Origin: Kitasatospora sp. GAS204B | GTDB lineage: Bacteria; Actinomycetota; Actinomycetes; Streptomycetales; Streptomycetaceae | Reading direction: 5' to 3' | Assembly: GCF_029892155.1 (NCBI RefSeq) | Contig: NZ_JARZAG010000028.1 | Span: forward strand, 1-64,000 | Length of the DNA: 64,000 nucleotides | Shown here: piece after piece, positions 8,094 to 15,095 of the stretch | Position numbering within the stretch: position 1 is the first letter of the stretch | Layout of the letters: every line of letters starts with the position of its first letter | The notes under the pieces: model-generated | Seen by the model: only the letters and a program-made list of their open reading frames with translations | Told to the model about the DNA's origin: nothing | Database searches by the model: none | Position numbers and translations under genes: made by a program

Positions 8094-8840
8094 GTGCGCG
8101 AACTGACCATCGAGACCGCCGCCGAGCTGGGCGACCATCCGATCATCCGCTGGGCGGCCCAGGGCTTCGCCCCCCACATACGGGCCTTCACCCTGGACGG
8201 CGCGGTGGCGGTGGCCTCCCCCGCGCTCTCCGGCCGCGACCGGCTCGCCGTGCACGGCCCCGCCGAACCCGCCGCCCGACTGGTCCGCGCCGCACTGCGC
8301 GAGGTCGGACCCGGCTACCGACCGATCGGCGAGCGCGACCTGCTCGACTCGGTACTGGCCCGGATACCCGAGCTGCGGCCGGTGCCGCCGTTCTCCTGGA
8401 TGGATCTGACCGGACCCGCCGACCTGGCGGCGCCGCCACGCGCCCGCTGGCTGACCCCCGAGGAACTGCCCGAGGCCGCCGCCCTGCTCGACGAGGCGTT
8501 CCCCGACTCCTTCGCCCACCCCAACCGCCCCGGCGCCCGCGCCTGGGCCGGCGTCCGTGACGAGACCGGCCGCCTGACCGCCCTGGCCGCCGACGCCTGG
8601 AGCGCCCCCGACCTCGGCCTGCTGGCCGGCGTCGCCGCCCACCCGGTGCACGGCCGCGGCCGCGGCCACGCCGAAGCAGCCTGCCGGCTGGTCCTGGACA
8701 GCCTGCTGCGCCGCTGCGGCCGAGCCGCCCTGATGGTCGCCGACGCCAACCACGCCGCCATCCGCCTCTACGAACGCCTGGGCCTGCGCCGCCGGTTGGT
8801 CATGGCCACACAGTTGCGGGACGGCGCCAGCCTGAACTGA
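8094..8840 (+). CDS. GNAT family N-acetyltransferase
   Basis: A 248-residue protein whose C-terminal half (about 120-245) is a GNAT fold: VAAHPVHGRGRGHAEAACRLVLD is motif A, binding the acetyl-CoA pyrophosphate, and NHAAIRLYERLGL is motif B. The N-terminal 110 residues match no domain I recognise and may be a degenerate second GNAT-like lobe. The start is GTG without a clear ribosome binding site, so translation may be leaderless. Acceptor substrate unknown. It follows the ptsH terminator, implying its own promoter. Confidence 0.82.
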   Translation: MRELTIETAAELGDHPIIRWAAQGFAPHIRAFTLDGAVAVASPALSGRDRLAVHGPAEPAARLVRAALREVGPGYRPIGERDLLDSVLARIPELRPVPPFSWMDLTGPADLAAPPRARWLTPEELPEAAALLDEAFPDSFAHPNRPGARAWAGVRDETGRLTALAADAWSAPDLGLLAGVAAHPVHGRGRGHAEAACRLVLDSLLRRCGRAALMVADANHAAIRLYERLGLRRRLVMATQLRDGASLN

Positions 8841-8910
8841 CGGTACGTCAGTTCCGTGCCGAGCCGTGCGCGGCCGTGCAAAAGCGACCGACGGCTGACA
8901 GGCTGAGCGG

Positions 8911-9648
8911 ATGGACCGTCAGGAACGCTCCCGCCTCGCCCACACCCACCACCCCATCACCGCCCCACTCACCGACGAGAGCCTGGCCGCGGTGCTGCGC
9001 CGGGCCGTCCGGCACGGGAACGAGCGAGTCCTGCACCTCGGCTGCGGAAGCGGCGCCTGGCTGCTGCGCGCGCTGGCCGCCCACCTCGACCTGACCGCCG
9101 ACGGGGTCGACCCGGACCCGGCCGCACTGACCGAGGCCCGGATCGCCGCCGAACACCTCGGCGTGATCCGCCGCCTGGGCCTGCACCACAAGGCACCGGC
9201 CGAATTCACCCCGCCGCACCCCTACGACCTGGTGCTCTGCATCGGAGCCACCCCCGCCTTCGACACCCTGGCCGCCACCCTCAGCGCCGCCGACCACCAC
9301 CTGTCCCCCGGCGGCACCCTGCTGCTCGGCACCGGCTACTGGCAGCGCCCACCCGAGCAGGCGGCCCGCGAAAGCGTCGGCCACGACCTCGTCGACCTGC
9401 CCACCCTCACCGACCACCTCACCACCGCCGGCTGGCTCCCCATCCACGGCCACACCAGCACCCGCGCCGAACTGGACGACTACGAGTGGTCCCAGACCGG
9501 CACCCTCACCGAGTGGGCCCTGGACCACCCCGCCCACCCCGCCGCCACCGAGGCCACCCAGGCCGCCGCCGAGCACCGCACCGCCTGGCTGCGGGGGTAC
9601 CGGGAGGCGTTCGGGTTCGTGACGCTGCTGCTGCGACGGGCGGAGTGA
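8911..9648 (+). CDS. Class I SAM-dependent methyltransferase
   Basis: This 245-residue protein contains SAM-binding motif I (VLHLGCGSGAWLL, about residue 42), an acidic motif II (GVDPDPAAL), and a post-I strand YDLVLCIGATPAF, followed by LSPGGTLLLGTGYW. The layout is that of small-molecule class I methyltransferases. Nothing in the neighbourhood names the substrate. It is followed by a lower-GC stretch that carries the homing endonuclease gene. Confidence 0.85.
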   Translation: MDRQERSRLAHTHHPITAPLTDESLAAVLRRAVRHGNERVLHLGCGSGAWLLRALAAHLDLTADGVDPDPAALTEARIAAEHLGVIRRLGLHHKAPAEFTPPHPYDLVLCIGATPAFDTLAATLSAADHHLSPGGTLLLGTGYWQRPPEQAARESVGHDLVDLPTLTDHLTTAGWLPIHGHTSTRAELDDYEWSQTGTLTEWALDHPAHPAATEATQAAAEHRTAWLRGYREAFGFVTLLLRRAE

Positions 9649-9738
9649 GCGGGCCGCAAGGGAACGACTGTTCGGATCAGTACACACCTTCGACTGAATG
9701 ATGCTCAGTTCGATTCTCGTTGTGGGCAACTGCGCCGA

Positions 9739-10581
9739 ATGCTGCGAGACATGGCCTACATCGATCTCCAGAACCCGGACCACGCCTACGCTTTCGGCTT
9801 CCTCCAGGCCGACGGGCACCTCTCTGAGCAGAGCCGCAATAGGGGACGGCTTGCAGTGGAGCTGGCAGCACGCGACGCCCCGCTCCTGGAGGCGTTCCAG
9901 CGGCTCTTCCCGGTGAAGAGCAGCATCGGGTACCGGACCCGCACGACGAACTTCTCCGCCAGGAGCGACACCGCCACCTGGACCGTCTGGGCGCTGGAGT
10001 TCCGGCAGGAGATCCGAGCTCTCGGCCTGCCGGTCGGCCGGAAGTCCCAGAGCATTGCCCCGCCCCAGGCTCCGCACTCCGAACCTGACTACCTGCGCGG
10101 GCTCATCGACGCCGACGGCTCGATCGGGCGCACGGCCCAAGACCTTCCGTTCGTCAGTCTGACCACAGCAAGCGACGCGATCATCTGGTACTTCAGCAAC
10201 TACGTCAGGCAACTGACCGGCACCGTCCACACGCCGAATCGCAATCAGCGAGACCAGATCTACAACCTCATGTACACCATCGAGGATGCGGTGGAGCTGG
10301 CACGCACGCTCTACTATCCCGGCTGTCTGGCCCTGCCGAGAAAGCTCGCGGCCAGCGAGCACGTCATGGGATGGACACGGCCGCCCGGCTCGCGAAGGGT
10401 CCGCCGACAGACTTGGACGGCCGAGCAGGACCAGATCCTGCTCGGTGCCGCGACAATAACTCAGGCCGCAGCAGCACTCGACCGGTCCGAGCAGAGCTGC
10501 GCGATGCGCCGTTGGCGTCTGCTCGGACCGGCACGCCCCAGGGTGCGGTTTCCCTCACCCCGGAGTGAAGTCAGCCCTTGA
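9739..10581 (+). CDS. Free-standing LAGLIDADG homing-endonuclease-type protein with C-terminal SANT/HTH-like domain
   Basis: This 280-residue protein has two LAGLIDADG helices, YAFGFLQADG at residues 17-26 and YLRGLIDADG at 118-127. Both keep the acidic residue that binds catalytic metal, so it has the monomeric two-motif layout of active homing endonucleases. Residues about 222-265 (TWTAEQDQILLGAATITQAAAALDRS, then SCAMRRWRLLG) look like a Myb/SANT-type DNA-binding helix bundle. No intein splice motifs or host exon surround it, so it appears free-standing. Codon use is less GC-biased than its neighbours (AAT, AGG, GCT, TCT), suggesting transfer. An alternative ATG lies four codons in, at 9751; neither has a good ribosome binding site. 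It converges on rtcB and overlaps its 3' end by 11 bases. Confidence 0.82.
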   Translation: MLRDMAYIDLQNPDHAYAFGFLQADGHLSEQSRNRGRLAVELAARDAPLLEAFQRLFPVKSSIGYRTRTTNFSARSDTATWTVWALEFRQEIRALGLPVGRKSQSIAPPQAPHSEPDYLRGLIDADGSIGRTAQDLPFVSLTTASDAIIWYFSNYVRQLTGTVHTPNRNQRDQIYNLMYTIEDAVELARTLYYPGCLALPRKLAASEHVMGWTRPPGSRRVRRQTWTAEQDQILLGAATITQAAAALDRSEQSCAMRRWRLLGPARPRVRFPSPRSEVSP

Positions 10582-11764
10582 CGTTGATCACCTGCTTGAG
10601 CTGGGCGACGATCTCCACCAGATCACGCTGCTGCTCCATGACCTTCTCGATCGACTTGTAGGCCCCAGGAATCTCGTCCAGCACCCCGGCGTCCTTCCGG
10701 CACTCCACCCCCCGGGTCTGCTCCTCCAGGTCCCGCACCGTGAACCGCTTCTTGGCGGCGGTCCGACTCATCTTCCGACCCGCGCCGTGCGACGCTGAGT
10801 TGAACGCCGCCTCGTTACCCAGGCCACGAACGATGAACGAGCTGGTGCCCATCGAGCCCGGGATGATTCCGAAGTCGCCGGTGCCGGCCCGGATCGCGCC
10901 CTTGCGGGTGACCAGCAGGTCAAGTCCGTCGTAGCGCTCCTCCGCGACGTAGTTGTGGTGGCAGCTGATCTCCTGGTCGAAAGTGACCTTGGTGCGCGCG
11001 AACTCACGCCTGAGCACGTCCTTGAACAGTGCCATCATGACCGCGCGGTTGTTCTTGGCGTACTCCTGTGCCCAGTACAGGTCCTGCCGGTAGGCCGCCA
11101 TCTGCGGGGTGTCCGAGATGAAGACGGCCAGGTCGCGGTCGACCAGCCCTTGGTTGTGCGGAAGCGAACGGGCGACCGTCATGTGGTGCTCCGCCAGTTC
11201 CTTGCCGATGTTGCGGGAGCCGGAGTGCAGCATCAGCCAGACAGCGCCGGAGAGATCTGTACAAACTTCAATCAGATGATTCCCCGAGCCCAGCGTCCCC
11301 ATCTGCTGCATCGCCCGCTCGCGCCGCCACTTCACCTCCGGCGCCACGCCCTCGAACCGCTCCCAGAAGTCCTCCCATCCCGCCGTACGGAAGCCGTGCA
11401 GCGAACCCGGGTCCACCGGCTCGCTGTGCAGCCCCCGCCCGACCGGGATCGCCTGCTCGATCTTGGACCGCAGCCGGCTCAGGTCGTCCGGCAGGTCGCG
11501 GGCGTTGAGCGAGGTCTTGACCGCGCTCATGCCGCAGCCGATGTCCACGCCGACCGCGGCCGGGCAGACCGCGCCCTTCATGGCGATCACGGAACCCACG
11601 GTGGCGCCCTTGCCCAGGTGGACGTCCGGCATCACGGCCAGGCCGTGCAGCCAGGGCAGGGTGGAGATGTTGCGCAGCTGCTGCATCGCCGCGCCTTCGA
11701 CGGTGGCCGGGTCGGCCCACATCCGGATGGGGACCCGCGCGCCGGGTACTTCGGTGTACGACAT
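10571..11764 (-). CDS. rtcB: RtcB family RNA-splicing ligase
   Basis: RtcB joins RNA 2',3'-cyclic phosphate or 3'-phosphate ends to 5'-OH ends using GTP and Mn2+, in RNA repair or tRNA splicing. The 397-residue protein keeps the metal-binding Cys in VGVDIGCGM (Cys77), GNHLIE (His163), MLHSGSRNIG, CHHNYV and the C-terminal SHGAGRKMSR, whose histidine is the guanylylation site. The ATG at 11764 is chosen because GGGGGT precedes it and homology begins there, although the frame is open further upstream. Codons 162-170 are strikingly AT-rich compared with the rest of the gene. No rtcA or rtcR-like gene is adjacent. Confidence 0.93.
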   Translation of the reverse strand: MSYTEVPGARVPIRMWADPATVEGAAMQQLRNISTLPWLHGLAVMPDVHLGKGATVGSVIAMKGAVCPAAVGVDIGCGMSAVKTSLNARDLPDDLSRLRSKIEQAIPVGRGLHSEPVDPGSLHGFRTAGWEDFWERFEGVAPEVKWRRERAMQQMGTLGSGNHLIEVCTDLSGAVWLMLHSGSRNIGKELAEHHMTVARSLPHNQGLVDRDLAVFISDTPQMAAYRQDLYWAQEYAKNNRAVMMALFKDVLRREFARTKVTFDQEISCHHNYVAEERYDGLDLLVTRKGAIRAGTGDFGIIPGSMGTSSFIVRGLGNEAAFNSASHGAGRKMSRTAAKKRFTVRDLEEQTRGVECRKDAGVLDEIPGAYKSIEKVMEQQRDLVEIVAQLKQVINVKG

Positions 11765-11868
11765 GGTGAAACTGACCCCCAAAGGTCGACAGATCAAGCG
11801 TAGGACTGCCACGCGAAGCGTCCGGCGTGGCTCGGGAAGGCTGTGGAAAAGCCGGGGCCTGTGGAAAC

Positions 11869-11970
11869 TCAGGCGGCGCGGCGGCGTCGGCGGGCCGAGG
11901 CGGTGCACGAGGACGGCCTCGGGGAGCGCAGGGCGCGGCTGCTGCGCCTGCCGGTTGGCTCGACCCGCAT
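11869..11970 (-). CDS. Possible 33-residue leader or small protein upstream of rtcB
   Basis: An ORF of 33 codons (beginning MRVEPTGRRSS and ending RRRRRAA) is preceded by GAGGAGG seven bases before its ATG, the best ribosome binding site in this intergenic region. It ends about 105 bases before the rtcB start on the same strand. It is rich in Ser and Arg, with a run of five arginines near the end. I do not recognise it. It could be a regulatory leader of rtcB, an independent small protein, or a chance ORF in GC-rich DNA. Confidence 0.35.
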   Translation of the reverse strand: MRVEPTGRRSSRALRSPRPSSCTASARRRRRAA

Positions 11971-12072
11971 GATGACCGCCTCCTCTCGTTCACTCGGCTG
12001 TTCGCTCGACCGGTCCGTTCGACCGGTGCTATCAACCCACAGAGCGGCGCAGGCGTGCAACGCAAATACGCG

Positions 12073-12104
12073 GGAGGCCTGGCGGGCATGCCCGCCAGGC
12101 CTCC
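12073..12104 (-). terminator. Perfect hairpin after the M16 peptidase pair
   Basis: The arms GAGGCCTGGCGGGC (12074-12087) and GCCCGCCAGGCCTC (12090-12103) are exact complements, extended by one more G-C pair. They sit 17 bases beyond the stop of the downstream M16 gene on the minus strand. Confidence 0.85.
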
Positions 12105-12120
12105 TGATCAGGGGTCAGCC

Positions 12121-13509
12121 TCAGTTGGCGACCACGGTGACCTCGCCGATGCCCAGCTCCTTGACCTCGTCCGCGATCACCGAGGCGTCGCCGACCAGCA
12201 CCGTCACCAGGCGCTCGGGCGGGAAGGCGGCGACCACGGCTTCGGTGGCGGCGGCCGTGTCGAGGGCGGCCAACAGCCGGTAGACCTCGGCCTGGTAGTC
12301 GTCGGGCAGGTGCTGCTCGACCTGGTCGGCCAGGGTGGCGGCGACCGAGCCGGCCGTCTCGTACTTCAGCGGGGCGACGCCGACCAGGAACTGCACGGCC
12401 TCCTCGCGCTCGCTGTCGGTGAGGCCCTCGGCCGCCAGGGTGCGCAGGATGGTCCAGGTGTCGGCGAGCGCGGGGGCGGTGGAGGCGGTGTCCACCGAGC
12501 CGCTGATCGCCAGCAGGGCCCGGCCTGAGCCGTCCGCGTTGGAGCGCAGCGGCTGGGCGAAGGCCCGCACGCCGTAGGTGTAGCCCTTCTCCTCGCGCAG
12601 CACCTTGTCCAGCCGGGAGGTCAGGGTGCCGCCCAGGCAGTAGGTGCCGAGGATCTGCGCGGCCCAGTCGGGGTCGTGGCGGTCGGGGCCGATCCGGCCG
12701 ATCAGCACCTGGGTCTGCACCGAGCCGGGCCGATCCACGATGATCACCCGGCCGCGGTCGTCGGCGGTGACCGCGGCGGCGGTGCTGGGCTCGGCCTTCT
12801 CGCCGGTCCAGCGGCCCAGGGTGGACTCCAGCATGGCCGGCAGGTCGACGCCGGTGAGGTCGCCGACGACCACCAGGGTGGCGGTGGTGGGACGGACGTG
12901 CGCGGCGTAGAAGGCCTGGACGGCCGCGCGGTCGATCCCCTTGACGGTCTCGGCGGTGCCGGAGCGGGGCCGGGAGAGCCGGTCGGCGGCGGCGAACAGG
13001 TCGGCGTAGAGCGCCTTTGCGGCGCGCCGGGCCGGGTTGGCCTGCTCGTGGACGATCTCGTCCAGCCGGTTGGCGACCAGTCGCTCGATCTCGTCGGCGG
13101 GCAGCGCGGGTGCCCGCAGCGCGTCGGCGAGCAGCGTCAGGCCACGCTCCAGGCGGGAGGCGGGAACCTCCAGGATGACCCGGATGCAGGGGTGGTCGGC
13201 GTGCGCGTCCAGGGTGGCGCCGGCGCGCTCCAACTCGCCGGCGAACTCCTCGGCGGTGAGCGTGTCGGTGCCCTCGCTGAGCGCCCGGGCCAGGATGGTG
13301 GCCACCCCGTCCAGGCCCTCGGGCTCGGCGGCGAGCGGTGCGTCGAGCAGCACCTCGATGGCGACCAGCTGCTGGCCGGGGCGGTCGCAGTGCAGCACCG
13401 TCAGGCCGTTGGCCAGGGCGAGGCGATCGGGTGCGGGGAACGCCCAGGGGGTGGGCGTGCCGGGCTCCGGCTGCGGGTGGAAGGTCATGGCGGGAACGTA
13501 GGCGCTCAT
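12121..13509 (-). CDS. M16 family peptidase-like subunit lacking the zinc motif
   Basis: A 462-residue M16 (insulinase/processing-peptidase) paralogue. The place where active members carry HxxEH reads GVATILARALSEGT, so the zinc ligands are missing. It does keep the C-terminal TYCLGGTLTSRLDKVLREEKGYTYGV region with the R/Y substrate-binding residues. Bacterial M16B enzymes often work as a heterodimer of one catalytic and one such regulatory subunit, and the catalytic partner lies directly upstream with a 4-base ATGA overlap. The start is the ATG in that overlap. It probably degrades peptides in the cytoplasm; substrate unknown. Confidence 0.88.
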   Translation of the reverse strand: MSAYVPAMTFHPQPEPGTPTPWAFPAPDRLALANGLTVLHCDRPGQQLVAIEVLLDAPLAAEPEGLDGVATILARALSEGTDTLTAEEFAGELERAGATLDAHADHPCIRVILEVPASRLERGLTLLADALRAPALPADEIERLVANRLDEIVHEQANPARRAAKALYADLFAAADRLSRPRSGTAETVKGIDRAAVQAFYAAHVRPTTATLVVVGDLTGVDLPAMLESTLGRWTGEKAEPSTAAAVTADDRGRVIIVDRPGSVQTQVLIGRIGPDRHDPDWAAQILGTYCLGGTLTSRLDKVLREEKGYTYGVRAFAQPLRSNADGSGRALLAISGSVDTASTAPALADTWTILRTLAAEGLTDSEREEAVQFLVGVAPLKYETAGSVAATLADQVEQHLPDDYQAEVYRLLAALDTAAATEAVVAAFPPERLVTVLVGDASVIADEVKELGIGEVTVVAN

Positions 13510-14843
13510 GCGGCGTCCTCCTCGGCAGCGTCGTTGGCAGCGGCTGTGTCGGGCAGCGGCTCGTAGACCAGGACCGCTCGGTTGTCGGGGCGCAGTCGGG
13601 CGGCGGCGACCGCCTTGACCTCCTCGGCGGTGACGTCGAGCACCTTGCCGAGGGCGCTGTTGACCAGCTTGGGGTCGCCGAACAGGACGGCGTAGCGGCA
13701 GAGTTCGTCGGCCCGGCCGGCGACGGTGGTGAGCCGGTCGAGCCACTCGCGCTCGATCTGGGCCTGGGCGCGCTCGAGTTCCTCGGCGGTGGGGCCGTCG
13801 GTGGCGAACCTGGCCAGTTCCTCGTCGACGGCGAGTTCGATCTGCTGGATGGTGGCCTCGCCGGAGGTCTTGACGTCCAGCCAGCCGAGCGAGGGGGCGC
13901 CGGCCAGTCGCAGCAGGCCGAAGCCGGCCGAGACGGCGGTGCGGTCGCGGCGGACCAGGCGGTTGTAGAGGCGGCTGGACTCGCCGGAGCCGAGCACGGT
14001 GAGGGCCAGGTCGGCGGCGTCGGCCTCGCGGCTGCCGTCGTGCGGCAGGCGGTAGGCGGCCATCAGCGCGCGGGACGGGACCTCCTCCTCGATCAGCTCG
14101 CGGACCTCCTGGCCCATGGTCTCGGGCAGCGTGCCGTCGCGCGGCGGCTGCTTGCCGTCGTGGGCGGGGATGCTGCCGAAGTACTTCTCGACCCAGGCGA
14201 TGGTCTGCTCCGGGTCGATGTCGCCGACCACCGAGAGCACCGCGTTGTTGGGCGCGTAGTAGGTGCGGAAGAACGTCCGGGCGTCCTCCAGGGTGGCGGC
14301 GTCCAGGTCGGCCATCGAGCCGATCGGGGTGTGGTGGTACGGGTGTTCGCCGGGGAAGGAGAGTGCGGTGAGCTTCTCGAAGGCGGTGCCGTAGGGGACG
14401 TTGTCGTAGCGCTGGCGGCGCTCGTTCTTGACCACGTCGCGCTGGTTCTCCATCGACGCGTCGTCGAGGGCGGCCAGCAGCGAGCCCATCCGGTCGGCCT
14501 CCAGCCAGAGGGCGAGCTCCAACTGGTGGGTGGGCATGGTCTCGAAGTAGTTGGTGCGCTCGAAGCTGGTGGTGCCGTTGAGCGAGCCGCCGGCCCCCTG
14601 GACCAGCTCGAAGTGCCCGTTGTTGGAGACGTTGGCGGAGCCCTGGAACATCAGGTGCTCGAAGAGGTGCGCCAGCCCGGTGCGGCCCTTCACCTCGTGG
14701 CGGGAGCCCACGTCGTACCAGAGGCAGACGGCGGCCACCGGGGTGAGGTGGTCCTCGGAGAGCACCACGCGCAGGCCGTTGGCCAGGCGGTGCTCGGTGA
14801 TGGCGATGCCTCCGTTGTCGGAGGCGGGGGCCGGGTTGGCCAT
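13506..14843 (-). CDS. M16 family zinc metallopeptidase, catalytic subunit
   Basis: This 445-residue M16 peptidase has the inverted zinc motif HLFEH (within GLAHLFEHLMFQGS, about residue 60) and the downstream acidic ligand region about 75 residues later, so it should be active. The C-terminal domain includes GSGESSRLYNRLVRRDR. Its partner without the zinc motif follows with translational coupling. The two genes form a leftward unit upstream of rtcB and divergent from parC. Confidence 0.92.
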   Translation of the reverse strand: MANPAPASDNGGIAITEHRLANGLRVVLSEDHLTPVAAVCLWYDVGSRHEVKGRTGLAHLFEHLMFQGSANVSNNGHFELVQGAGGSLNGTTSFERTNYFETMPTHQLELALWLEADRMGSLLAALDDASMENQRDVVKNERRQRYDNVPYGTAFEKLTALSFPGEHPYHHTPIGSMADLDAATLEDARTFFRTYYAPNNAVLSVVGDIDPEQTIAWVEKYFGSIPAHDGKQPPRDGTLPETMGQEVRELIEEEVPSRALMAAYRLPHDGSREADAADLALTVLGSGESSRLYNRLVRRDRTAVSAGFGLLRLAGAPSLGWLDVKTSGEATIQQIELAVDEELARFATDGPTAEELERAQAQIEREWLDRLTTVAGRADELCRYAVLFGDPKLVNSALGKVLDVTAEEVKAVAAARLRPDNRAVLVYEPLPDTAAANDAAEEDAA

Positions 14844-15095
14844 GCGCTCGGATCCTTCCCGTCAGGTTGGTCAGGGGTCTCTACCGCCCCCATTGTGGTG
14901 CAACGCGTACGGTGCCGGGATGAGTCCGCGCGCGCTGCCCGTTCGCCACCGGCGGAAGCCGATCGGCTTTCACCGGGACGAGCGGGAAGCGGCCCTTGAC
15001 GAGGGGTGTCCGTGCGAGGGTCCACAATGGGGGGCGCCGTATCCCCCGGTGACGACATGTGAAGCAGCTGACAGACGCAAGGGAGCCCCGCCGCG
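14844..15095. other. Divergent promoter region between the M16 pair and parC
   Basis: These 252 bases separate two divergent transcripts. A short open frame beginning with ATG near 14920 overlaps the parC start out of frame and has no ribosome binding site, so I do not call it a gene. CTTGAC at about 14994 is a possible -35 element for parC, but no well-spaced -10 was found. Confidence 0.4.

Noticed and set aside
9700..9725. tRNA T-arm-like CAGTTCGATTCTC just before the homing endonuclease gene, and a similar AGGGTGCGGTTTCCCT at its 3' end
   Set aside because: The flanking stems do not pair properly at the 5' site, and no acceptor, D or anticodon arm could be found at either site, so no tRNA or split tRNA is supported.
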